Positions 54,026 to 63,415 of a DNA stretch of 64,000 bases are shown piece by piece. Location: contig CAVQOH010000003.1 of the NCBI GenBank assembly GCA_963714405.1, forward strand, positions 1-64,000, read 5' to 3'. The notes under the pieces were generated by a model. The model made no database searches, had not been told where the DNA came from, and saw only the letters and a program-made list of their open reading frames with translations. The stretch's first letter is position 1, and each line of letters begins with the position of its first letter. Both the position numbers and the translations under genes were made by a program. Origin of the DNA: JAZGGS01 sp963714405. Lineage in GTDB: Bacteria > Bacteroidota > Ignavibacteria > Ignavibacteriales > Ignavibacteriaceae.

Positions 54026-55201
54026 TTAATTTTTCTCTTCATTATCAGATAGAGGTTCAGTAAAAATAATTGTTTCATCATCACTTAAGGAAGACCTATT
54101 TGCTTTATTTAACTGATCTTCATTAAATTTTTTAACAGATTCTGTACTTGTTGGATGACCGTAACTTTCAAGTTTATCTATGTGATGTAAATACTCATCT
54201 TTACTGATGTTGTTTTGCCAGTTGCCTGTAATCATACCTATCCCGGTTATCAGCATAAACAATGCAGCAATACCTGCAGCCGCAAATTTTTTGTTAAGCT
54301 TCTTTTTACCTGCAACATTTTCAAGATTAAGGGTATCCTTAACAGGGCATACATCAACACAGTTCATGCATGTTGTACATTCATCCGAAATTACCGTCTT
54401 AACCGTATCAATTTTAATAAAGGATGGACAGGCTTTGTTACATAAACCGCAATCTATACAGCTTTGTTCTTTCCTTCTGATTTTATTTGGACTTAAAAGT
54501 GATGCAATGCCAAGTAGTGCACCATAAGGGCAAAGATACCTGCACCAAAAATTTCTGAGAAAAATTGATAAAACAAAAAAAACAGCAATTACTATTAACG
54601 CAAAGCGGGAAATGTTAGCAAAGAAGTAATACATTTTAATATCTGATACAATGTTATACGGGCTGTCAAGAAAAGCATCAACAGCTACAATGCTCATTAC
54701 AAAGAACACCGCATAAATTAAAAAGGCAAGTAAAAAATATTTTATACTCCGTAAAGGAAAATCCAGCCACTTTGGAAGTTTAAATTTTCTTCTGAAGATT
54801 TTCTCACCAAAATCAGCAATCAATTCTGAAAGCAATCCCACAGGGCAAAACCAGCTGCAAAAAGCCTTTCCAAAAACCAATGATGTGAAAACAATTGCAA
54901 AGAATATAAAAAATCCTGCTGGATGAGCAGAATGAATTTGCCCTGTTGCAACAAAAAGATAAAAACTCATAAATGAACTGATAGGAAGGAAACCATCAAC
55001 CCCGGGAGGTCTTTCTACAAATGAGGCTGCTCCGCCTGTTTCTAAAAACTGAACAAAAAAGTAAAACTCAATTCCTATCCAGATGCATAAAACAGTAAAA
55101 AGTATTTGTACGATAAATCTGTACTTTTGAACAGGTTTTTCTGTATTTCTGACAAACTTTTTATTGCCAGCCATTTCTGTAATCCTAAAAAAATCATTCA
55201 A
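54026..55201 (-). CDS. NapH/NosR-type membrane polyferredoxin
   Basis: A 391-residue protein with five or so membrane helices, two cysteine pairs of the CxxxCP type (CSWFCPVG, CRYLCPYG) and two [4Fe-4S] ferredoxin clusters (CIDCGLCNKACP, CTTCMNCVDVCP). This is the architecture of NapH, NosR's C-terminal half and CcoG. It probably moves electrons between the quinone pool and periplasmic reductases, or supports assembly. It directly follows the Rrf2 regulator by 2 bases and precedes the hemerythrin-like gene. NapH versus NosR-like role cannot be separated here; it could also serve the adjacent nos system. Confidence 0.86.
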   Translation of the reverse strand: MNDFFRITEMAGNKKFVRNTEKPVQKYRFIVQILFTVLCIWIGIEFYFFVQFLETGGAASFVERPPGVDGFLPISSFMSFYLFVATGQIHSAHPAGFFIFFAIVFTSLVFGKAFCSWFCPVGLLSELIADFGEKIFRRKFKLPKWLDFPLRSIKYFLLAFLIYAVFFVMSIVAVDAFLDSPYNIVSDIKMYYFFANISRFALIVIAVFFVLSIFLRNFWCRYLCPYGALLGIASLLSPNKIRRKEQSCIDCGLCNKACPSFIKIDTVKTVISDECTTCMNCVDVCPVKDTLNLENVAGKKKLNKKFAAAGIAALFMLITGIGMITGNWQNNISKDEYLHHIDKLESYGHPTSTESVKKFNEDQLNKANRSSLSDDETIIFTEPLSDNEEKN

Positions 55202-55203
55202 CT

Positions 55204-55635
55204 TTACAGCGAAAGAATTTTCTGCAAAGTCTGTTCTTTAAGTTTATCTAAAGTTTCTGATGTTAACATTTCCAGTGCCTGGTTTCTTAAAACTCCCCAT
55301 TTGTTATGGACCGGGCAAGGAGTATCGGGAGAACAATCAGGAAATCCTAAAACACAGCTATCAAACATTTCCAATCCGTCAATTGCTTCAACAACATCTA
55401 TAAGTTTAATTTCTGAAGGAGATTTTGCAAGACGGAAACCACCTGATTTTCCCTTTGTTGAAAAAATCAATCCGCTTTCTCTTAAGCTTTGTAAAATTTT
55501 TGAAATGAACTCTTTTGGTATTTTTAATACACGTGAAATTTGCTCTGCAGGAACAACGATTTCTGGTTCTTGTGCAGAAAGATAAAGAACCGCCTGCATA
55601 CCATATTCACACTTTTTTGAAAAGATTACTGTCAT
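55204..55635 (-). CDS. Rrf2-family regulator (NsrR/IscR-like)
   Basis: A 143-residue winged-helix regulator. The N-terminal DNA-binding domain reads KKCEYGMQAVLYLSAQ and FISKILQSLRESGLIFSTKG. The C-terminal part has the iron-sulphur cysteine triad C-x6-C-x5-C in SCVLGFPDCSPDTPC. This is the NsrR/IscR layout, which senses NO or cluster status. Position as the first gene of the nrf operon suggests NsrR-like control of that operon by NO. No operator was identified with confidence in the 152 bases to the divergent gene at 55788. Confidence 0.87.
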   Translation of the reverse strand: MTVIFSKKCEYGMQAVLYLSAQEPEIVVPAEQISRVLKIPKEFISKILQSLRESGLIFSTKGKSGGFRLAKSPSEIKLIDVVEAIDGLEMFDSCVLGFPDCSPDTPCPVHNKWGVLRNQALEMLTSETLDKLKEQTLQKILSL

Positions 55636-55787
55636 TTACAAATCGGATTGTTTTGTCTGAATAAAATTACGCACAACTAAATTAATAATCAAATATTAGA
55701 GTATTTTTAATATGGATTTCAAATAATACTATTGTTAATTTTAATTGAGTTTGGAACCAACAAAATTTAATTTATTAGCTAATAAGC

Positions 55788-56081
55788 ATGCAGGTAAATG
55801 TGAGAAAGATAATTAAAAATTCAATTGCATTTATTGTCATTTTAACTCTCACTTACTGTAGTGAAAATGTAAATGAACCAGAATTTCCTATCACAGAAAT
55901 CTCTATTACCGATGATGAATTATATGATTTAGCTTATTCCGATTATGAATGGCCTGGTAATTTTTACTACGAGGATTTATCGGGTGGTGCTTTGTACTAT
56001 GAAAATACAATTAGTATTAATAGTGACGAAATAACTCACGATATAGAATTGATTAAAACAATAGATGGTAAACAAAATTAA
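55788..56081 (+). CDS. Small lipoprotein of unknown function
   Basis: A 97-residue protein with a lipoprotein signal ending in a lipobox (ILTLTYCSEN). The mature part is acidic and aromatic (DDELYDLAYSDYEWPGNFYY). The next frame downstream also looks coding (LPEIYKSNFVLLYST), so the C-terminus may be cut short by a frameshift near 56075 like others in this window. It is divergent from the Rrf2 gene. Not recognised as a known family. Confidence 0.55.
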   Translation: MQVNVRKIIKNSIAFIVILTLTYCSENVNEPEFPITEISITDDELYDLAYSDYEWPGNFYYEDLSGGALYYENTISINSDEITHDIELIKTIDGKQN

Positions 56082-56157
56082 TAGCTAAACAGCGCCTTCC
56101 TGAAATTTATAAGTCCAACTTCGTTCTGCTCTATTCAACAAAATTATGGAAAGAAAT

Positions 56158-57427
56158 TTATTTCTCAACAGTAATTTTAACCTGCTCTAAAACATAGTCT
56201 GTAACAGCTTTTGCTTCATCAGGTTTTAAACCAGGATTTGGCATTGGAGGATATTCGGGATCTATTTTAGTAGGATTTTTTATAAAAGCTAGAAGTAATT
56301 CTTCTTTACCAAAATATTTAGGTACAACTTCATTATGGGGAGGACCAACAAGTTTAACATCAAATTTATGGCAGGAAGCACATCTTACTTTATAGATTTC
56401 TTCACCATTTACTACCGGTGCAACATCTTCTCCTTTCAGTTCAGCAAGTATTTCATCGTATTCAAAAGCAAGCACAGCTGATTGAACTTTTGTTGTATTG
56501 CTGATAACAATTTTATCATTAACAGTCACAGTCAAAAGCATAAGCAATAAACTAAAAAATAATAAAGCCGTGTACTTACTGCTGAACTTTGTAAAGATCA
56601 TATAAAGAAAATGGTAGGCCAGGAATAGTAAGAATAATCCAGTAATTATATACACAAACAACGCACCTGAAAGTGAATCATCAGGAAGGATAAATAGGTT
56701 TGCAAACATAATTATAGGCAGTAAAATTGCAGGAGTAAAAGTAATTAAGAGCATTCTGTTCTTTACAAAATCTGCATAATCATTGTCATCACTAATTCTT
56801 TTATCTTCAAGATAAAACATTGCAAAGAGAATTGCTCCGCCTGTTACTGCTAATGATGCAACTATTAAAAATAAAAACCTGATAATTGTAAGCGATGAAA
56901 ATAAAGTGCTGATCAAGCCAGTTGGCTGCCAGTAACCATAAAAAACAGCAACTGTTATTCCTGCAACAAAAAGCCAAAGAGCTGCAAAAGTTATTGCGAA
57001 TCCTGCAGCGCCTGCAAATAGTCTTACATTTTTACCTTCGCGAAATGAACTTTTATAAAAGTAAATAAAAAACATTCCTGCAATTAAAAGAACGAGTGAT
57101 GCGGTTAGGTAATCAATATTTGCAACTAAGGATGATTGAAAAAGCTGTGCAAATATTAAAATCAATGTAATTAAAGGAACAATCCCAAGAATTAAACCAA
57201 TACTTTTATTTACAGTTACAAGTTCAATTAAATCTTTTGCTAATCTTCCGTATTTATTATCATCATATTTTCTTTCATTTCCTTTAAAAGAATATTGATA
57301 GACCTGTACCCCAGAACATTACGCTTACAAATGAAATAAAAATAAACAATGAAATTACCAGGAGGTAATGAAGCAACTCTATGTGTTCTAATGATTGAGG
57401 TAAGGTGATATTTTGAAGCCATTCCAT
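56158..57427 (-). CDS. Membrane-anchored cytochrome c, candidate nos-linked electron carrier (frameshifted)
   Basis: About 422 residues. From the ATG at 57427 the protein starts EWLQNITLPQSLEHIELLHY, with two histidines that could ligate heme b. One extra base near 57300 breaks it, and the next frame continues YQYSFKGNERKYDDKYGRLA. Some eight to nine membrane helices follow, then a C-terminal monoheme cytochrome c domain (VRCASCHKFDVKLVGPP, with Met in PPMPNPG). It lies directly downstream of nosY on the same strand. The plan suggests a quinol-linked donor to NosZ, but this is inference from context and topology. Confidence 0.75.
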
Positions 57428-57557
57428 TTAAAAACTCTATTCTTGGTAAATAAATAAGCTTTTTTTATGTATAAAAAAGGTTGAAATCGGTGAAGATTAA
57501 CGGGCAAAATTAGTAATGATATGTTAAAAAACCAAACATGAATATTATATTAACATA

Positions 57558-58346
57558 TTAAAAATCTCGTTTCTTAAAATAAAATGATCCAAGAAAGAAT
57601 GGAACTATTATCCATACTATTAAAAAAAACAAAGAGATAATAATACCCAAAATACTTCCAAAAAATTGCTGAAAAACTGCTCCTGTATAACCCATCAATG
57701 CGGAAATATTAAACTTTATTAAAAATAATAATCTTCCAAGATCTATGGGATTTATAATGCTTAATGCAATCATAACTTTTTCTAATGGGTACTCATCAAA
57801 ATAATAAACAATAAAAAGTACAAGCCCATCATAAACTACTGCAAGAATTAACCAGATGAGTATTGCAAAACCTAAACCTTTTGCTTTATCATCCTGCAAA
57901 ACTGAAATTAGAAACGCTATGGCCGTAAATATAAAAGTTAAAAACACACCTATTGCTAGGAGAAGAATTATCCCATCAAATTGCTGATCGATATTCCCAA
58001 ACAATATAAATGGGACTAAAATTCCTAAAATAAATCCTGCAGAAAGAGGAACTGAAGTTCCAAAATAAATTCCGGTAAATAATGATTTTCTGTTAATCGG
58101 TTGGCTTAACATCATTTCTATAAATTCTCTTGAATTATAAAAATAAACCGAACCAAATATGAGTGAAACAAGGGGGATGATAATGATGATAACATTCATT
58201 AAACTGATGTAAGCTTTGTTTACATCTCCGCTGAAGGAAAACAATGAATAACCCACAGCAAAAAAGAAAATTGAATAAAGTATAACCCATTTACTTCTAA
58301 TGGTATTATGTATTTCATATTTTAATATTTTTCTAACCAGTTTCAT
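57558..58346 (-). CDS. nosY: ABC transporter permease NosY
   Basis: A 262-residue protein with six membrane helices of the ABC-2 permease type (for example VILYSIFFFAVGYSLFSFSG) and the conserved cytoplasmic loop FYNSREFIEMMLSQPINRKS. With NosF and NosD it forms the NosDFY complex required to build the copper-sulphide centre of NosZ. Its start overlaps the nosF stop by 4 bases (ATGA), indicating translational coupling. Confidence 0.93.
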   Translation of the reverse strand: MKLVRKILKYEIHNTIRSKWVILYSIFFFAVGYSLFSFSGDVNKAYISLMNVIIIIIPLVSLIFGSVYFYNSREFIEMMLSQPINRKSLFTGIYFGTSVPLSAGFILGILVPFILFGNIDQQFDGIILLLAIGVFLTFIFTAIAFLISVLQDDKAKGLGFAILIWLILAVVYDGLVLFIVYYFDEYPLEKVMIALSIINPIDLGRLLFLIKFNISALMGYTGAVFQQFFGSILGIIISLFFLIVWIIVPFFLGSFYFKKRDF

Positions 58347-59050
58347 CGCTTTTTGCTCATCAATTCTGCAATTGCTCTTTCAAGTTTAGTCTCCTTTTCA
58401 TTTTCCAAAAGTGAATTTATTGTTCCTTTAAAGCGAACTTCACCTTCAAGTAAAAATATAATTTCATCAGCAAGTTCCTGTATTTCATTCATTAGATGCG
58501 AAGTTAGTATAATTGTTTTTTCTTTTTTCTTTTCAATCAACACCAGATCTTTAAAATAACTACTTGAAATAGGATCTAATCCTGCAGTTGGTTCATCAAG
58601 TATTAAAATTTTAGGATTAAATGAAAAGGCAATTACTGCAGAAACCTTTTGCTTTGTTCCACCTGATAAACTTTTAAATGGCTTTTCCATATCTGCAGAA
58701 AGTTTAAATGATGATAGTATTTCATCTTCAAAATTGTCTGTGGGTTCTCTTAAATCTTTTATAAGTGAGAGCAGTTCTGAAATAGTTAGATTTTCAGGAT
58801 AGTGTGGTGCCTGCGGCATATACCCAATTTTGTTTCTGTATAAAAAATCGTCGTAAATATTAATTTCATCAACCTTAATAGATCCATCTGTTGGTCTTAC
58901 TAATCCAAGCACACTTTTAATTAAAGTAGTTTTTCCTGATCCATTTGGACCTACAATAGCAGTCACCTTTCCTGATCCTATAGATAAACTTACATCATTA
59001 AGAGCAGTTGTTTTACCAAATTGTTTTTTTAGGTTAGCAATTTCTATCAA
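58343..59050 (-). CDS. nosF: ABC transporter ATP-binding protein NosF
   Basis: A 235-residue ATPase with Walker A GPNGSGKTTLIK, Q-loop IGYMPQAPHYPENLT, signature LSGGTKQKV, Walker B ILILDEPTAGLDP and H-loop TSHL. It powers the NosDFY maturation complex. It overlaps nosD by 4 bases at its start and nosY by 4 at its end. Confidence 0.94.
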   Translation of the reverse strand: MIEIANLKKQFGKTTALNDVSLSIGSGKVTAIVGPNGSGKTTLIKSVLGLVRPTDGSIKVDEINIYDDFLYRNKIGYMPQAPHYPENLTISELLSLIKDLREPTDNFEDEILSSFKLSADMEKPFKSLSGGTKQKVSAVIAFSFNPKILILDEPTAGLDPISSSYFKDLVLIEKKKEKTIILTSHLMNEIQELADEIIFLLEGEVRFKGTINSLLENEKETKLERAIAELMSKKR

Positions 59051-60308
59051 ATCACTTTCCTCATTCTCGGTTTTGCATCGGTAAGTGCTTCAGGAGTAAT
59101 AGCAGGAATTATACTTTCAGCTATGTTGAGGACATTAATGAACAAACTGTGTAAAAGTATTAATGACGCGGGTTGATCTTCGGTCATTATCGAAAACATT
59201 GTTACAGGACGGAAAGGAATATCGCCGTATCCATCTTTATCTAAATCATAACCACTATATGCGGACCAGTAATTATTTTCAAAAGTATTAAAATTCTGAC
59301 GGCTGTTTGTAGAAATATCAAACGAGTTTGCAATAAAATTATTGTTGAGGAAAAAGTTACTCATAGAATTAGCCATCAACTTTACTGCCCAGCCGTTTTT
59401 AATAAAATTGTTATGTTCAATAATTACCCTGTTGCAGCCTTCCATATAAACACCAATTGAATTTTCACTAAAATTATTTTTTTCTATTTGGCTATCAGAT
59501 ATTTCTTTTAATAAAATTCCGTAAGAAGCAGAACCCCAATTAAACAGGAATTCATTGTTTCTCATAATAACATTTTTAGTGTACATAACTGCCACACCTG
59601 CACCATTCTTTTCAAACGTGTTGTTTTCATAAGAACAGCTATCAGAAAACATAAAATGAAGACCATAGCGAAGGTTTTCTTTACTAATATTGTTAGTAAT
59701 TGTACCGTTTCTTACAAACTCAAAATAAATTCCATCCCGATGATTATAAATACGGTTATTTTTAATAGTAATATCTCTGCAATACCAAAGATGAATTCCG
59801 TTACCGGAGTTTGTTTCTCTTTTTTTATTCCTTTAATATAATTTCCATCAATATAACTGTTGGAAGATTTAGCCAGGTAAATTGCAAAAAAATTATTAAT
59901 AAATTTGTTGCCTATAATTGAGCAATGTTGAACTTCTTCTAACCGAATACCCGCATTTTCTTCCAAATAACTTATTCCGGAATTTTTTATTACCAATCCT
60001 TTAATATGAACGCTATCTTTAATTATTGTAAATACTTCCCCATCTCCTTTTCCATCAATTACAGGAAAGTTTTCACCGATGATTGAAACACTTTTGTTTA
60101 CAATAATATTTCCTTCCGCGTAGTAACCTTGCTTAATTAAAATTACATCCTCATCATCAGCAATATTAATAGCAGATTTGATTGAACTAATTTTACCATT
60201 TGGTGAAACCGTAATTTCCTTGGCATAGATGGTGCAATGCAGGATGAAAAGAAGAATTGATGAGATTACAATGTTTATATTAAAGTGCGCAGTGAATTTT
60301 AATAACAT
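59047..60308 (-). CDS. nosD: Periplasmic copper-maturation protein NosD (frameshifted)
   Basis: About 420 residues with a signal peptide (~29 residues, ending IYAKE). A right-handed beta-helix of NosD/CASH repeats follows (VHIKGLVIKNSGISYLEENA, YENNTFEKNGAGVAVMYTKN), then a C-terminal segment with FENNYWSAYSGYDLDKDGYG, a NosD hallmark. The frame breaks in a run of seven T at 59820-59826 (A7 in the message); one more A or two fewer restores it. NosD receives copper from NosL and works with NosFY on NosZ. Confidence 0.88.
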
Positions 60309-60344
60309 TAGAATTTTTTATTATAGCTAAATAACTGCTTTAAT

Positions 60345-60794
60345 CTAGTAGTTACTTTTTTGTTTTACAAGTTCTATAACTTCAACCCAGCTCATTTGAT
60401 TACCACTATTCTCGGAAATAAAATTATTCATTAATGTTTTATCTTTAAAAGCAGTTACGTTTAAACCCATCGGGCTTCTTACTTTATCATTTTTTACATA
60501 AAATGCTTCTCTTGCATTAATTAGATTTTTGGGATTGCTAAAATCTGTAACAAAAAGGTTGTTCGTTAAATCGCCTATTGTATTTTTAACCAAAGAGAAT
60601 TCAATTAAGCATTCTATGGAATCAAATTTATAAATTTTACCTTTCGTTGTTACAAGTTCTGCGCCGTATTTGTTATCAGTTATTAACATTCTACAGAATT
60701 CACATTCATCTTCACCATAATTAATTGGCTCAGGATTGCTGCTGCAACTAATAATTATAATGGTTAATAAAATAGTAATAATACTATACTTCAC
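60345..60794 (-). CDS. nosL: Copper chaperone lipoprotein NosL
   Basis: A 149-residue lipoprotein (lipobox IIISCSS) with the copper-binding motif DECEFCRMLITDNKYGAEL and the conserved GKIYKFDSIECLIEF. NosL delivers Cu(I) to NosD in the nos assembly path. Its start overlaps the stop of the upstream membrane-protein gene by 4 bases; 36 bases separate it from nosD. Confidence 0.93.
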   Translation of the reverse strand: MKYSIITILLTIIIISCSSNPEPINYGEDECEFCRMLITDNKYGAELVTTKGKIYKFDSIECLIEFSLVKNTIGDLTNNLFVTDFSNPKNLINAREAFYVKNDKVRSPMGLNVTAFKDKTLMNNFISENSGNQMSWVEVIELVKQKSNY

Positions 60795-61384
60795 TGGTTT
60801 CCTTTTGATTTATTTTTATATTTTTTATCAATTATTAACGCTATAATTGAAAACACCACAACAAAAAATAAAATATAAAATCCAACATCGGGCATTGAAA
60901 TAGCATTAAAATTTAATAGCATTTTTGATCCAATAAGAGGCGGTTGATAAGCCATACCGGGAATTTTTATTGCAGCATTTGGATTTAGGTTATGTCCGTA
61001 ATCATATTCCCACAAATAAAAATCATAAAGACCAATTGCAGCAAGAGCGATGAACAGGAAAATCCATATATAAACTAAAGTTCTCTTCCCGGTAAAACCA
61101 GCAACTACCCCAAACAGCATCATAAAAATAATTATGAAGGGCATTATTGTTAATTCTGGAATTGATTCGGGATCAATTTCTTTCATTCCAATATAGTGGT
61201 TTAAACCATTTATATTATCTAAATCATGCTCATTTTGTCCTTTAATCTGGTTAATCCAAATCTCCAATCCAATTCCTTCAGGATATTGAGGTGCTTCCAG
61301 ATCAATGTACCAAATTGGAAATAAAAATGTTAGAAGTAATAAGAAGGAAGAAAAAATAATAACTAGTTTAGAAATTTTTTGCAT
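60791..61384 (-). CDS. Membrane protein of the clade II nos cluster, function unknown
   Basis: A 197-residue protein with four membrane helices (about residues 6-26, 80-97, 102-122 and 165-187) and a periplasmic loop containing NDINGLNHYIGMKEIDPES-like sequence (DNINGLNHYIGMKEI here) and WEYDYGHNLNP. The His/Met content (NHYIGM, YGHNL) could bind copper. Proteins with this motif recur between nosZ and nosL in Bacteroidota-type clusters, so a role in NosZ maturation or electron supply is likely. Overlap with nosL shows coupled translation. No mechanism is known to me. Confidence 0.82.
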   Translation of the reverse strand: MQKISKLVIIFSSFLLLLTFLFPIWYIDLEAPQYPEGIGLEIWINQIKGQNEHDLDNINGLNHYIGMKEIDPESIPELTIMPFIIIFMMLFGVVAGFTGKRTLVYIWIFLFIALAAIGLYDFYLWEYDYGHNLNPNAAIKIPGMAYQPPLIGSKMLLNFNAISMPDVGFYILFFVVVFSIIALIIDKKYKNKSKGNQ

Positions 61385-61444
61385 TATTAAATCAATATTT
61401 ATTAAAAAGTGGGGAGCTATTGCTCCCCATTAAATTTAAATTTT

Positions 61445-63400
61445 CTATTCACCAAGATTCCACGATAATTGAACATTAGAACCTCTAGGTGAAACTCTTA
61501 TATAACCCTGCATCTCCTGATGCAGTGCAGAGCAGAAATCTGTGCAATAGAAAGGATAAATTCCTACTTTATCCGGTTGCCATCGTATAGTTTCAGTAAC
61601 ACCAGGCATAATTAGCAGTTCAGAATTATTTGCACCTTTAACAGCAAAACCATGAGGTATATCCCAATCCTGTTCAAGATTAGTTATATGGAAATAAACA
61701 TTATCACCCACTTTTATACCTTCTATATTATCCGGTGAAAAGTGAGTTCTTATTGTAGACATATAAACATGAACATCTGTTCCGTTTCTTTCAACCCTTG
61801 TTTCTTTTTCTGATTTAACAGCAAAAGGATGTTCATTTTCTTCAATCGGATAAATTTTTCTGGAATTAGGCATCAGTAAATCTGCGGGAAGAGATTGAGC
61901 ATAATGCGGTTCACCTACAGTTGGAAAATCCAAAAGAAGTTTCATCTTATCACCTGAAATATCAATCAACTGTGCAGATTGTGTAAGTTCAGGACCCGTC
62001 GGTAAATACCTGTCTTTGGTAATTTTATTTAACGCAATAACATATTTACCCCACGGTTTTTTACTATCACCACCGGGAATGTTTAGATGACCAATCGAAT
62101 AGTAGGTTGGAATACGATCAACAACCTGCCATGTTCCAATTTCCCATTTAACAATTTCCGAAGATATGAATGCGGAGGTATATGCAAATCCTTTTCCATC
62201 AAATTCAGTGTGTAGTGGACCCAATCCGCAGTTTTCAACTTCTCCTGCCATTACAGATTCATATTTTAAAACAGGAATGCCATCAACTTCAGAATCAAAT
62301 TCTTCATTTTCAATCGCTTTAATCATCTTGCTGAATGAATGTACAGGAATAACCGTTGCCAACTTTCCTCCTCCAACAATGTACTCACCACTTGGGTCTA
62401 CATCTACTCCATGAGGAGATTTTGGGGTTGGCAGATAGTATATCAATCCCGGGCATTCACTAGGAATAAGTACTTTTACTTCATCTCTTTTTTCTGAAAA
62501 TGCAGTGTGTTTTTTCTCATCGGAATAATTTCTGAAGTGAGTTCCTGACATAGTTTTGAAATTTCCTTGTGCAAGGTATTCTTCAGCTTTTTTCCAATTA
62601 ATTGCTGCAATAAAATCCTTATCGTTTTGTGATGCGTTTACTTCCAGGAGAGTGTTTGCCTGTTCAGTATTGTAACATGTAAAGAAAGCCCATCCGTGCG
62701 AAGGACCTTTGCCTGCATGAGCAAGATCATAATTAAATCCGGGTACAAGAATCTGGAATTCAATATTCAATGCACCGTCATCAGCTACTTTAATAAATGT
62801 TATTGTACCATCAAAGTTTTCTTTGTAAGAATTTATGGGTACATCTTTATTTGGCATTGGAATACTGAACCTTGTTGAAGCAACAACGTACTCAGTATTT
62901 TCTGTTACAAAAGGTGATCCATGATTTCCACCCGAATTTGGAATTTCAATGATTTCCGCAGTTTTAAAAGTGGATAAGTCTATCCTTGCAACTCGTGGCG
63001 TATTGTTAGCATTAATAAATAACCATTTTCCATCTGGTACACCATCTGTTTGAGATAATTCAGGATGATGGGAATCATCCCATGGAACAAAACCGTAAGA
63101 AGTCATAAGCATTGGTTTTGATTCTTCAGAGTAACCATAAGCTTTTTCAGGATCCTGTGAAAAAACTGGTATCTCTCTAAATAGTCTTCCTGAAGGTAAA
63201 CCATAAACACCCACCTGTCCGCTAAATCCTCCTGAAGTAAACAAATAGAATTCATCATAACTTCCGGGTGGAACATAAGTTCGTGCAGCTTCATCGCCTG
63301 CAACAACATCCTTAGATTCCTGGCAGCCATAATGCAGTAAAACTAAAACTGCTAAGGAAAACAGAACAATAATGGATGCTTTTAAATATTTCCGGTTCAT
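61445..63400 (-). CDS. nosZ: Nitrous oxide reductase, clade II (Sec-type lipoprotein form)
   Basis: A 651-residue copper enzyme reducing N2O to N2 in the periplasm. The N-terminus is a lipoprotein signal (VLLHYGCQES), not the Tat signal of clade I. The seven-bladed propeller with the CuZ centre shows PWDDSHHPELSQTDGVPDGK and later CGLGPLHTEFDGKGFAYTS. The C-terminal cupredoxin domain carries the CuA site FYCTDFCSALHQEMQGYI. All expected Cu ligands of the CuA motif CxxxCxxxHxxM are present. The frame is intact. It follows the cytochrome c lipoprotein gene by 15 bases. Confidence 0.96.
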   Translation of the reverse strand: MNRKYLKASIIVLFSLAVLVLLHYGCQESKDVVAGDEAARTYVPPGSYDEFYLFTSGGFSGQVGVYGLPSGRLFREIPVFSQDPEKAYGYSEESKPMLMTSYGFVPWDDSHHPELSQTDGVPDGKWLFINANNTPRVARIDLSTFKTAEIIEIPNSGGNHGSPFVTENTEYVVASTRFSIPMPNKDVPINSYKENFDGTITFIKVADDGALNIEFQILVPGFNYDLAHAGKGPSHGWAFFTCYNTEQANTLLEVNASQNDKDFIAAINWKKAEEYLAQGNFKTMSGTHFRNYSDEKKHTAFSEKRDEVKVLIPSECPGLIYYLPTPKSPHGVDVDPSGEYIVGGGKLATVIPVHSFSKMIKAIENEEFDSEVDGIPVLKYESVMAGEVENCGLGPLHTEFDGKGFAYTSAFISSEIVKWEIGTWQVVDRIPTYYSIGHLNIPGGDSKKPWGKYVIALNKITKDRYLPTGPELTQSAQLIDISGDKMKLLLDFPTVGEPHYAQSLPADLLMPNSRKIYPIEENEHPFAVKSEKETRVERNGTDVHVYMSTIRTHFSPDNIEGIKVGDNVYFHITNLEQDWDIPHGFAVKGANNSELLIMPGVTETIRWQPDKVGIYPFYCTDFCSALHQEMQGYIRVSPRGSNVQLSWNLGE

Positions 63401-63415
63401 CTCTCGCTCCTTAGT

